A DNA stretch of 64,000 nt from Mycolicibacter virginiensis. Its GTDB lineage: Bacteria; Actinomycetota; Actinomycetes; Mycobacteriales; Mycobacteriaceae. The stretch covers positions 4,340,001 through 4,404,000 of the forward strand of contig NZ_CP092430.2 in the NCBI RefSeq assembly GCF_022374935.2. The letters are read 5' to 3'. Each line of letters starts with the position of its first letter. The stretch's first letter is position 1. The translations under genes and the position numbers were made by a program. Below are positions 51,273 to 59,633 of the stretch, piece by piece. The notes beneath the pieces were generated by a model. The model ran no database searches, had not been told where the DNA came from, and saw only the letters and a program-made list of their open reading frames with translations.

Positions 51273-52138
51273 CGCTGACCGTCACAGGCACCGGCCTTGG
51301 AGCGCAGATCACCGGGGTGGACCCCAATGATCTGAGCAACATCACCCGCGACGAAATTCGCGAGATCGTATACGCCAACAAGCTCGTCATCATCAAAGGC
51401 GTTCACCCCTCGCCGGAGCAGTACCTCCAGCTCGGCAGAATCATCGGCGACATCGTGCCCTATTACGAATCCATGTACCACCATCACGAATTTCCGGAGA
51501 TCTTCGTATCCTCCACCGAAGAACACCAAGGCGTTCCGCGAACCGGCGCGTTCTGGCACATCGACTACATGTTCATGCCGGAGCCGTTCGCGTTCTCAAT
51601 GGTGTTACCCCTGAACGTTCCCGGACCTGACCGCGGTACCTATTTCATCGACCTCAACCAAGCCTGGGCGTCGGTACCAACCGCCCTACAGGACGCTGCC
51701 CGCGGAACATGGAGCACCCATGATCCACGGCGGCACATCAAAATCCGTCCCGACGATGTCTATCGACCGATCGGGGAAGTGTGGGACGAAATTACCCGGA
51801 CCACGCCGCCCATCAAATGGCCGACCGTGATCCGGCACCCGAAGACGGGCGAAGAGATTCTCTACATCTGCGCGTCGGGGACCACCAAGATTGAGGACCA
51901 GGAATCCCGAGCGCTCGAACCGTCGGTGCTCCAAGAGCTGATGGCCGCAACCGGGCAACTTGATCCCGCGTTCACACACCCCTTCATTCATACCCAACAC
52001 TACGAGGTAGGAGACATCATCTTGTGGGACAACCGAGTTCTGATGCATCGAGCCAAACACGGCAGTTCCGCGGGCACCTTGACGACCTATCGGCTGACAA
52101 TGCTCGACGGGCTCAAGACCCCGGGATACCCGGCATGA
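51269..52138 (+). CDS. Fe(II)/2-oxoglutarate-dependent isonitrile synthase (Rv0097/ScoE type)
   Basis: The 289-aa TauD-like dioxygenase is orthologous to Mtb Rv0097 and Streptomyces ScoE. ScoE converts the glycine-derived N-carboxymethyl group on a beta-amino fatty acid into an isonitrile. The iron triad is His97 and Asp99 (WHIDYM) with His260 (LMHRAKHG), and Arg275 can bind 2-oxoglutarate. Tyr65, Tyr66 and Tyr70 (YYESMY) keep the spacing of the three tyrosines that define the ScoE active site. It is followed with a 4-nt ATGA overlap by the thioesterase gene, and sits in the same order as Rv0097-Rv0098-fadD10-Rv0100-nrp. Confidence 0.93.
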   Translation: MTLTVTGTGLGAQITGVDPNDLSNITRDEIREIVYANKLVIIKGVHPSPEQYLQLGRIIGDIVPYYESMYHHHEFPEIFVSSTEEHQGVPRTGAFWHIDYMFMPEPFAFSMVLPLNVPGPDRGTYFIDLNQAWASVPTALQDAARGTWSTHDPRRHIKIRPDDVYRPIGEVWDEITRTTPPIKWPTVIRHPKTGEEILYICASGTTKIEDQESRALEPSVLQELMAATGQLDPAFTHPFIHTQHYEVGDIILWDNRVLMHRAKHGSSAGTLTTYRLTMLDGLKTPGYPA

Positions 52139-52698
52139 GCGCCACCGGTTCGACGCCCCCAGCCTTGACCGACGCGACCCCGATCTCCGAGAACCTATTG
52201 TCCAAGGTGCTGGAGCCTTACGCCTACAAGGGGTGCCGGTATCTGATCGATGCCGAAGCCCAAGCTGACACCGATTCGGTGTTGGCTCAAGGAAGTTTCT
52301 CGATCGCCGAATCCGCCTATATCCGCAGCACCGGCCATTTCAATGCAGTCGAATTGGTGCTGTGCTTCAATCAGCTCGCCTACTCTGCTTTCGCGCCCGC
52401 CATCGCCGACGGCGTGATCCCCGCGTTCCATGGTTGGACATTCGACGACTACTGCAAGCACCAGCTCTCCAGCATGTACATCAGAACGTCGTCGTCACGG
52501 TTCAGAAGACCGATTGATGCCACCAAGTTCCAGGCGCGGCTGCACTGCCACAACCTGGAGATCGTCGAACGCACGGTGCGGTATCTGCGCGTGCCATGCG
52601 CCATTGAGTTCTGGGATGAGCACGGCGGCTCGGCGTATGGCGAGTTTGAGCTAGCTGCCCTGAACATCCCCGGATGCCAGCCAGAACAAGCCCGCTGA
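52135..52698 (+). CDS. fcoT: FcoT-type fatty acyl thioesterase / Michael-adding enzyme (Rv0098/ScoD type)
   Basis: The 187-aa hot-dog-fold enzyme is close to Mtb FcoT (Rv0098): LLSKVLEPYAYKGCRYLIDA, FSIAESAYIRSTGHFNAVELVLCFNQLAYSAFAPAI, HQLSSMYIR and VPCAIEFWDEHGG. FcoT was first described as a long-chain acyl-CoA thioesterase. In isonitrile pathways its ScoD counterpart adds glycine to an alpha,beta-unsaturated acyl-ACP and releases the beta-amino acid. ATG 52135 overlaps the upstream stop; the next gene starts 1 nt after its stop. Confidence 0.93.
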   Translation: MSATGSTPPALTDATPISENLLSKVLEPYAYKGCRYLIDAEAQADTDSVLAQGSFSIAESAYIRSTGHFNAVELVLCFNQLAYSAFAPAIADGVIPAFHGWTFDDYCKHQLSSMYIRTSSSRFRRPIDATKFQARLHCHNLEIVERTVRYLRVPCAIEFWDEHGGSAYGEFELAALNIPGCQPEQAR

Positions 52699-52699
52699 C

Positions 52700-54256
52700 A
52701 TGAGGACGCAAGCCCCCTCCAGCATGCTGGAGCGCATTCTCGAACACGTTCGCCAACGGCCCGACGCGATCGCGTTGCGCCGTTGCGATGGAACCGGTTT
52801 GGTGAGCTACCGCGATCTGGCCGCGGAGTGGGACAGGCTGGCCGGTGCACTGCACCAGCAAGGGGTGTCGCGGGGATCGCGAGTGCTGGTCGTCTCCGAC
52901 AACGGGCCACAGACCTACCTCGCGGTCCTGGCGTGCGCCCGACTCGGTGCCATTGCCGTTCTCGTCGACGGCGACCTGCCGGTGGCCACCATCGATCGGT
53001 TCGCCCAGCTGACCGATCCCTCCGCAATGCTGCGCACGGTCGGTACCAGGATGCCTACCGCGGGCCTACCGGACCGCCTGGCAGCGATCCCGACACTGTC
53101 GGTCGCCGACCGCCAGGCTTTTCGCAACCCGCCGGGGAGCCTGGGTCATCCGAGCGGAGCCGCCGATGATCCCGTAGCGATGATCTTCACCAGCGGAACC
53201 ACGGGTGAACCCAAGGCTGTGTTGTTGGCCAACCGAACTTTCTACGCCGTTGCCGACATTCTGCGAGCGGAGGGCTTGACGTGGATCGACTGGGTGGCCG
53301 GCGAGACGGCGTATTCGCCGTTGCCGGCAACGCATATCGGTGGGCTGTGGTGGATCCTGAACTGCCTGATGCAGGGCGTGTCATGTGTCACCGGCGGCGA
53401 GACCGGCGCGTCGTTGCTGGAGATCCTCTCGGTCAATGACGTCGCCACGGTTTGTCTGGTCCCCACGCTGCTGTCACGCCTGGTGGCCGAATTGAAGGCG
53501 ACCGGAGCACCGGTACCGGCCTCGCTGCGCTTCCTGGGCTACGGCGGATCCAGGGCTATCGCATCGGACGTACATTTCGTCGAGGCTGCCGGAGTGCGGA
53601 CCGCACAGGTCTATGGCCTGAGTGAAACCGGTTGCACCGCACTGTGCCTTCCCACCGGGCCGGGTTCGATCGACGCCATCGAGGCGGGTGCTGTCGGCAG
53701 GCCGTATCCGGGCGTAGAGGTTCATCTCGACGGCGACGGCAGTGGGCCAACGGGGCCTTCGGCTTCGTCGGGCACCCTGTGGATCAGATCGCCGGCAAAC
53801 ATGCTCGGATACTGGAACAACCCCGACCGCACCGCTGAAACGCTGCGCGACCGGTGGGTCAACACGGGCGACCTGCTCGACGCAGGCAGCGACGGTCTGT
53901 TCTATATCCGCGGACGAGCGTCGGAGATGATCATCTGCGGCGGCGTCAACGTGGCTCCCGATGAGGTCGACCGGGTCGCGGAGTCGGTCAGCGGTGTCCG
54001 CGACGCCGCTTGCTACGAGATTCCCGATCCGGAATTCGGTGCGCTGGTGGGGCTGGCGGTGGTCGCCGCGGAGAATCTGGACGAGGCAGGCGCCCGCGCC
54101 CTTAAGCAGTCGATCGCGGCCCGATACCGCAGCGAGGTGGAATCTGCTGCCCGCCCGTCGACGATCGTCTTGGTCACCAGCATTCCGAGAACCCAATCAG
54201 GCAAGGTCATGCGCACGTCGCTGGCCGCGGCGATCGATGCACGCGAACGTGAGTGA
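52700..54256 (+). CDS. fadD10: Fatty acyl-AMP ligase FadD10 (ScoC type)
   Basis: The adenylating enzyme loads a fatty acid onto the cluster's acyl carrier protein. The 518-aa product has the AMP-binding motif IFTSGTTGEPK (162-172), the YGLSETGCTALC core, the hinge region GWVNTGDLL-type (RWVNTGDLLDAGSDGLFYIRGR) and the C-terminal catalytic Lys502 (RTQSGKVMR). It is highly similar to Mtb FadD10 (Rv0099). The last 8 nt overlap the ACP gene. It is about 20 residues shorter at the N-terminus than the tuberculosis protein. Confidence 0.95.
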   Translation: MRTQAPSSMLERILEHVRQRPDAIALRRCDGTGLVSYRDLAAEWDRLAGALHQQGVSRGSRVLVVSDNGPQTYLAVLACARLGAIAVLVDGDLPVATIDRFAQLTDPSAMLRTVGTRMPTAGLPDRLAAIPTLSVADRQAFRNPPGSLGHPSGAADDPVAMIFTSGTTGEPKAVLLANRTFYAVADILRAEGLTWIDWVAGETAYSPLPATHIGGLWWILNCLMQGVSCVTGGETGASLLEILSVNDVATVCLVPTLLSRLVAELKATGAPVPASLRFLGYGGSRAIASDVHFVEAAGVRTAQVYGLSETGCTALCLPTGPGSIDAIEAGAVGRPYPGVEVHLDGDGSGPTGPSASSGTLWIRSPANMLGYWNNPDRTAETLRDRWVNTGDLLDAGSDGLFYIRGRASEMIICGGVNVAPDEVDRVAESVSGVRDAACYEIPDPEFGALVGLAVVAAENLDEAGARALKQSIAARYRSEVESAARPSTIVLVTSIPRTQSGKVMRTSLAAAIDARERE

Positions 54257-54494
54257 GCCTATACGGCAGCGGATTCTGGCTGCGGTCTGCGACGTGCTTT
54301 ACATCGACGAGAGCGACTTCCTCGACGGTGACGCCACCGACCTACGCGACCTCGGATTGGATTCGGTGCGCTTCGTTCTGCTGATGAAACGACTCGGGGT
54401 GGACCGCGAGTCCGAACTTCCGGCTCGCTTGGCGCGCGATCTTTCGATCGCCGCCTGGGTCACCGAATTGGGAGATTCCGGTGGGCATACCTGA
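54249..54494 (+). CDS. Acyl carrier protein (Rv0100/ScoB type)
   Basis: The 81-aa carrier protein starts at GTG 54249 (SEPIRQRILAAVCDVLYIDE). The phosphopantetheine site is Ser39 in DLGLDSVRFV. It carries the fatty acid loaded by FadD10 through desaturation, glycine addition and isonitrile formation. It overlaps fadD10 by 8 nt and the NRPS gene by 14 nt, so production of the three proteins is coupled. Confidence 0.93.
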   Translation: MSEPIRQRILAAVCDVLYIDESDFLDGDATDLRDLGLDSVRFVLLMKRLGVDRESELPARLARDLSIAAWVTELGDSGGHT

Positions 54495-57400
54495 CTCGGC
54501 GCGTGCGCGGCGCATTCCACTGTCCGTCTCCCAGCAGAACATCTACCGGGGGGTACTGCAGGATGGGGACCCCACGCTGTATCTGATCGGTCGCAGCTAC
54601 CGGTTGCGTCCACTGCCGCTTCGAGAATTTCTTCTCGCGCTGCAGGCCTGCGTCCGCAACAACCCAGTGCAGCTATGCGTACTGGAGGAGACCGAGTCGG
54701 AGTACCCGGACCTGGTGCCACGGCTCGCAGTGGACGAGCTGGTACGGATTTCCGGTCCTGAAGTGGATCCGTTGGTCCACGAGTGGGATTCGGGCATCCT
54801 CGATCGGCCGCTGGTGCGCCACACCGTGCATACCGGCGCGAGCGGCGAAGTCATCGGGCTGGAGGTGCACGCCCATCACATTCTGCTCGACGGCGGCGCA
54901 ACCGGACTGATCGAAGCCGATCTGGGCCGGCTCTTGTCGGATGGACCCGGTGAAATGCCCGACATCGCAGCCGGACTGGACCGGCTCGCCGAGGCTCATC
55001 GCCGGGAGGCTGAGAAGGTGCGCGCAGCACACGATCGGCTGACCGAATCGATCCAGCGTGAACTCACCGCTGAGATCAACATCGGCGGCCAACCGCAGTC
55101 ACCGTCCGCCTCAGGAAGCGCGCGGCGAGGATCGCTGCGTGAATCGATACAGATCACCGGGACCCGATACGACGCGATAGCAACGCTGGCCGAACAACAG
55201 CAGATCCCGCTGCACATACTGGTGACGGCAGCAGTTGCCGCGGTCGATGCGAGCCGTCGACACAGCGCCGACGCCATGGTGGTGCACGCAGTTGACAATC
55301 GATTCGGCGAACCGGCCCTTGATGTGGCTACCTGCCTGGTCAATTCGGTCGCCCAGTCGGTGCGATTTCCGGCGTTCGCCTCAGTGCGAGACCTCGTCAG
55401 CGCCTTAGACCGCGGCTATGTGAAGGGAGTGCGTCGCCGCTGGTTTCGCGAAGAGCTTTATCGCCGGATATATCTGACGACCAACCGTGCGCCCCAGATG
55501 GAGGCGGTAGCGCTCAACTACCTACAGCAGCCCTGTGCACCCGAACTGCGTCCGTTCCTGAACGGCCTGCCGTCGACAACGGACATCGGGCCGATCGAGT
55601 GCCCCACCGTAGCCGTCGTGCACGACGACCTGGGCCGAACACTGAGCCTGTCAATCTGGGATGGCGGCCCCCCGCAAACCCGTGGCGAATCCACGGGAAC
55701 CGCAAACCTGATCGCCGAGGCACTGCGACGGTTCCCGACAGGCTGGGATCGACCGGTCGCGATGAGCGTCGGCGCCTGGCTCGAGGTCTGTTCCGACGGC
55801 AGCTGCCTGCCTTCCGGGAGCGCAGCCGGGCCTAACGCCGAGACCCCATCGGCTTGGTTTCTGGACACGGCCGCCGACGTCGGCAGTTTGCGCCGACGCC
55901 GCCGTTACGTCGACGCATGGGTCAGCTGGTTGGTCACCAACGGCGTCGAGCCGGGTGAGGTGCTGGTTCTCGCCGACGACCACACCGACAAGACCCTGGA
56001 CCTCTTGTTTGCCTGTCACTTGGCCGGCTGTGGGTACAGCGTTTGCGACATCGCAGACGATCTCACCGAGCGCGCCAACGCGATCGCAACGCAAGGCGAA
56101 GTCTCGTCGCGGGTCATCGACGTGGCCGCGGCCGCGCCTGCGCCAGATCCGGCGATAGTCGACGACCGCCTCCGTCGGGTCCGCAACGACGCCATGTTGG
56201 CGAACAGGATCGCGTACGTCATGCCTACCTCGGGCTCCACTGGGGTTCCCAAGTTGGTCCCGATATCCCATGGGGCGCTTGCGCTCTTCTGCCAAGGACA
56301 TCGCGGCGCCTACGGTTGGCAGTCGAGCGATACCGTCTTGCAGTGCGCGCCGTTGACGTCGGATATCAGTGTCGAGGAGATCTTCGGCGCCGCCCAGTGC
56401 GGCGCTGATCTGATTCGGTCATCAGCCGTACGAACCGGCAATCTGCTGCAGCTGGGCGACGACTTCGAGCGACACCGGCCCACCATCCTCGACCTGCCCA
56501 CCGCGGTCTGGCATCTGTGCTGCGAGGAGCCGGAGATTCTCGAGATTCTGGCAGCATCCGGGTTGCGCCAGATTGTGATCGGCGGCGAAGCTGTTCGCCG
56601 GCGTTCACTCGAAAAGTGGCTTGCAGCCGTTGAAGTTTCGCATATCGCTTTGATTTCCAGTTACGGCCCGACCGAGGCCACCGTGGTGGTGACCTACCTG
56701 CCGCTGAGTGGGCAGGGATCCGTCATCGGATCGGACACCCGGCCGCGGGTGGGTCGCCCGATAGTTTCGAAGACGGTTTTCGTCGCCTTCGGTGAGATCA
56801 TCGTTGTCGGAGATATGGTTTCGACCGGCTATCTGGGCAGGTCCGGCGCCTTCGGCACCGTGGTCGACGCCGACGGCACCCGACGCCGCGCGTTCGCCAC
56901 TGCCGACCGCGTCACCTGGGACCGTCAGGGATTTCTGGTGTTCGCTGGCCGCAGGGATGCCGTCGTGAAGCTCGCCGGACGGCGGGTCGACATCGCCGAG
57001 ATCACCCGACTTATCGCCGAGGACCCCGCGGTCTGCGATGTCGCCGTCGAGCCCGAGGAGACCCGGCTCGGAGTGTGGTTTCAGACTCTGCTCACCCGTG
57101 ACGGAGCACAGGATATTGAGGCTCGGGAACGCATTCGAAGCATCCTGCTGGCCGCCCGAGTACCCGGATTCGTGGTGTCGGGGGTCGCCGAGATCCCACG
57201 CAAGCCCGGCGGCAAAGTCGACGTCGACCGACTGCCCAGGATCCGACTCGAAAGCACCGGAAACGCAGGAGGTCAAGCGGCCGGCCTGGCCGAACTTTGG
57301 AGTCGGTGCCTCGACCGCGAACTTCAGCCTCATTCTTCGTTACTTGCTGAAGGCATCGGTTCCCTGGACTTGATCCGCATCCTGCCTGCCACCCGCCGCT

Positions 57401-58602
57401 ACCTCGGGTGGCACCTGTCCCTGCTGGACGTGATCAGCGCCGACAACGCGAGCCGTCTGCTCGAGTACACCGACGGTATCGGGTTGGACGAGGCCACTGC
57501 CGCCGAGATCGACGACGATCTCACCCGCCTGACCGCGCCTCCGCCTGCTGTAATACCCGGCCCCCTGGCCAGCGAGACTGGTGCCGTTCTGGTGCTGGGC
57601 GCCTCCGGAATTCTCGGCACCGGATTCGCTAGCGCCATAGGCGAGCTGCGCGCCGATGGATTCGCCTCCGAGCTGATCCTGGCAACCACATCGAACCTGC
57701 CGGACGCCGCCCCTTGGCGCTCACTGGCCGGCATCGAGGGCGTTCGCATCAAACGCATTGCCCCAGAAGGAATTTCCGATCTGATACGCACCACTTCAGC
57801 TGCGACCGTGGTGAATGCCATCGGTAACACCAACGTGGTGGTGCCATATCGCGAGTTGCGACCTGCCAATGTGGCGGCGGTAGCAGACATCGTTGCGGCC
57901 TGCGCGGCTCACGGCGCCGGGCTGGTGCATCTGTCGACCTCGGTGGTGAACGCGCAAAACGCTGCACCGCAGGTCGTCGATCCGCGCGCCGCCCCCTATC
58001 CCTACGCGGCGTCCAAGGCGCTGGCTGAGCTGATCGTCGCGCGCAGTGCGCCGAATCTGGACTTCACCCTGGTGCGGCTGCCGCGGGTGCTGGGAGAACC
58101 GCATCAACTGCGTACGTCCGCCGACATTCTGGTCGCATTGGCGGATGCATGTGCGGCGCTGGGTGCTCACCCGGCCGTGTCGTTGACCGAGGAAGTCACC
58201 GTTGGCCGCTCGGCAGCGGCTGCCATCCTGGGCACGCTCTCGACTTCCCTAGGCCGCACCATCACCGTGCTGCGGGGCACGCCCGTGGAGTATTCGGCGT
58301 TCCTCTCTCGGTTCGGCAACCGTCAAAGAGATGCCGACGAGTGGAAGAGCCAGCTGGATGACAGTGACTGGGCACGACAGAACCCGCGTCGCTGGGCTGT
58401 CATCGACGCCTGGCTCACGCTCGGAACACGCCTGGGCGATCAGTCCTACGCGCAGTACCTGGCGCGCTACCCGACTGTCGGCATAGAGGTCGACAGTGTC
58501 ACCGCGTTGACTGCCACCGCTTCGTCGCTGCCCGAATTGGTGAGTCACGGATGTTCGCGGAACCGGACGGCCCTGCCCCACGACCACTCCCAGAGGACCT
58601 GA
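54481..58602 (+). CDS. Single-module NRPS with reductase domain (C-A-PCP-R), Nrp/ScoA type
   Basis: The 1,373-aa synthetase joins the isonitrile fatty acid to an amino acid and releases the product reductively. Condensation domain: HHILLDG at 132-138. Adenylation domain: A3 PTSGSTGVPK at 582-591, Asp628-Ile629-Glu632 of the substrate pocket (A4 region), YGPTE at 728-732, C-terminal catalytic Lys912. Carrier: Ser961 in EGIGSLDLIRIL. Thioester reductase: GASGILGTG near 1040, catalytic Tyr1175/Lys1179 in YAASK. Only one module is present, whereas Mtb Nrp (Rv0101) has two (about 2,500 aa). The domain order equals Streptomyces ScoA. The acidic Glu632 fits a basic amino acid such as Lys or Orn, but this is inference. 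A TTG-start HMA gene follows 13 nt downstream. Confidence 0.93.
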   Translation: MGIPDSARARRIPLSVSQQNIYRGVLQDGDPTLYLIGRSYRLRPLPLREFLLALQACVRNNPVQLCVLEETESEYPDLVPRLAVDELVRISGPEVDPLVHEWDSGILDRPLVRHTVHTGASGEVIGLEVHAHHILLDGGATGLIEADLGRLLSDGPGEMPDIAAGLDRLAEAHRREAEKVRAAHDRLTESIQRELTAEINIGGQPQSPSASGSARRGSLRESIQITGTRYDAIATLAEQQQIPLHILVTAAVAAVDASRRHSADAMVVHAVDNRFGEPALDVATCLVNSVAQSVRFPAFASVRDLVSALDRGYVKGVRRRWFREELYRRIYLTTNRAPQMEAVALNYLQQPCAPELRPFLNGLPSTTDIGPIECPTVAVVHDDLGRTLSLSIWDGGPPQTRGESTGTANLIAEALRRFPTGWDRPVAMSVGAWLEVCSDGSCLPSGSAAGPNAETPSAWFLDTAADVGSLRRRRRYVDAWVSWLVTNGVEPGEVLVLADDHTDKTLDLLFACHLAGCGYSVCDIADDLTERANAIATQGEVSSRVIDVAAAAPAPDPAIVDDRLRRVRNDAMLANRIAYVMPTSGSTGVPKLVPISHGALALFCQGHRGAYGWQSSDTVLQCAPLTSDISVEEIFGAAQCGADLIRSSAVRTGNLLQLGDDFERHRPTILDLPTAVWHLCCEEPEILEILAASGLRQIVIGGEAVRRRSLEKWLAAVEVSHIALISSYGPTEATVVVTYLPLSGQGSVIGSDTRPRVGRPIVSKTVFVAFGEIIVVGDMVSTGYLGRSGAFGTVVDADGTRRRAFATADRVTWDRQGFLVFAGRRDAVVKLAGRRVDIAEITRLIAEDPAVCDVAVEPEETRLGVWFQTLLTRDGAQDIEARERIRSILLAARVPGFVVSGVAEIPRKPGGKVDVDRLPRIRLESTGNAGGQAAGLAELWSRCLDRELQPHSSLLAEGIGSLDLIRILPATRRYLGWHLSLLDVISADNASRLLEYTDGIGLDEATAAEIDDDLTRLTAPPPAVIPGPLASETGAVLVLGASGILGTGFASAIGELRADGFASELILATTSNLPDAAPWRSLAGIEGVRIKRIAPEGISDLIRTTSAATVVNAIGNTNVVVPYRELRPANVAAVADIVAACAAHGAGLVHLSTSVVNAQNAAPQVVDPRAAPYPYAASKALAELIVARSAPNLDFTLVRLPRVLGEPHQLRTSADILVALADACAALGAHPAVSLTEEVTVGRSAAAAILGTLSTSLGRTITVLRGTPVEYSAFLSRFGNRQRDADEWKSQLDDSDWARQNPRRWAVIDAWLTLGTRLGDQSYAQYLARYPTVGIEVDSVTALTATASSLPELVSHGCSRNRTALPHDHSQRT

Positions 58603-58615
58603 CGAAGGAGAAGCC

Positions 58616-58948
58616 TTGTCCGACATTCGACGGATCGAACTCGACGTAACCGGAATGACCTGCCGCATGTGCTCGGCGCATATCGAGCTGAAACTGAACT
58701 CGATCAACGGAGTTCGGGCCTCGGTGGACTTCCCGACCGCGACAGCCACCATCGACGCCGACGCCACCGTGGCTGTCGCAGCATTATGCGGCGCCATAAC
58801 GGATGCCGGTTACCACGGCGAGCTGCGATCGGAGCGAGCTCGCACCGCGGAGGATGTGCAGATCGCCGGCGGCACCATCGGGCGAATCGCGAGCCTGACT
58901 CGATTCCTATCGCGGGGCCGGCGCAAACCGGCGATGCACCAGATCTGA
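58616..58948 (+). CDS. Small heavy-metal-associated (HMA) domain protein at the end of the isonitrile operon
   Basis: The 110-aa protein starts at TTG 58616, with GAAGGAG 5 nt upstream and the NRPS stop only 13 nt before. Residues 4-72 form a complete HMA fold with the metal-binding GMTCRMC (Cys16, Cys19) and the C-terminal GYHGEL end. The basic tail (about 73-110, with GGTIGRIASLTRFLSRGRRK) is not part of the domain and has no motif I know. No signal peptide is present, so it acts in the cytosol. HMA proteins bind Cu(I), Zn(II) or similar ions. Its place in an operon for a metal-binding isonitrile suggests a metallochaperone or metal sensor for the product (inference). It is convergent with hpt. 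Confidence 0.9.
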   Translation: MSDIRRIELDVTGMTCRMCSAHIELKLNSINGVRASVDFPTATATIDADATVAVAALCGAITDAGYHGELRSERARTAEDVQIAGGTIGRIASLTRFLSRGRRKPAMHQI

Positions 58949-58976
58949 AAATCCGTTGCCGCCCTGCTAGCGGGGC

Positions 58977-59573
58977 TCAGCCCTGATAAACCCGCGGGTC
59001 CAGGGTGCCGATGTAGGGCAGGTCCCGGTAGCGCTCGGCGTAGTCCAGGCCGTAACCGACCACGAAGTCGTTCGGGATGTCGAAGCCCACGTAGGCGATG
59101 TCGACGCCGGCGCCCAGCGCGTCGGGTTTGCGCAGCAGGGTGCACACCCGAAGGGACCGGGGCCGGCGGGTGGCCAGATTGCGCAGCAGCCACGACAGGG
59201 TCAGTCCGGAGTCGACGACGTCCTCGACGATCAACACGTCGCGGTCGCTGATGTCACGGTCGAGGTCCTTGAGGATGCGCACCACCCCCGACGACGACGT
59301 CGACGAACCATAGGAGCTGACCGCCATGAACTCGAACTGCGTGGGCAGCGGAATCGCCCGGGCAAGATCGGTGACGAACAGCACCGCGCCCTTGAGCACG
59401 GTGATCAGCAGCAGGTCGCCGCTCTCGGCGCTGCCCTCGGCGTAGTCGGCGGCGATCCGCGCAGCGAGTTCGGCAGTGCGGGTCCGGATCTGCTCCTCGG
59501 TCAGCAACACCGATTTGATGTCACCCGCGTACAACTCGGGTTTTCCCCCCGGCAAGATCGCAGCCACCAGCAC
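58977..59573 (-). CDS. hpt: Hypoxanthine phosphoribosyltransferase
   Basis: The purine-salvage enzyme is 198 aa from GTG 59573; in-frame TTG 59603 is an alternative and no good ribosome-binding site decides. Conserved segments are [19 protein letters not shown], the loop [15 protein letters not shown], the PRPP motif [18 protein letters not shown] and the C-terminal [21 protein letters not shown]. Equivalent to Mtb hpt (Rv3624c). This gene marks the right border of the accessory segment. Confidence 0.93.
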   Translation of the reverse strand: MLVAAILPGGKPELYAGDIKSVLLTEEQIRTRTAELAARIAADYAEGSAESGDLLLITVLKGAVLFVTDLARAIPLPTQFEFMAVSSYGSSTSSSGVVRILKDLDRDISDRDVLIVEDVVDSGLTLSWLLRNLATRRPRSLRVCTLLRKPDALGAGVDIAYVGFDIPNDFVVGYGLDYAERYRDLPYIGTLDPRVYQG

Positions 59574-59633
59574 AGCGTGCCATGGCAGGAGTTCGACAAC
59601 CAACTGCAGCGACGGAAACTCCCACCCCGTGGC

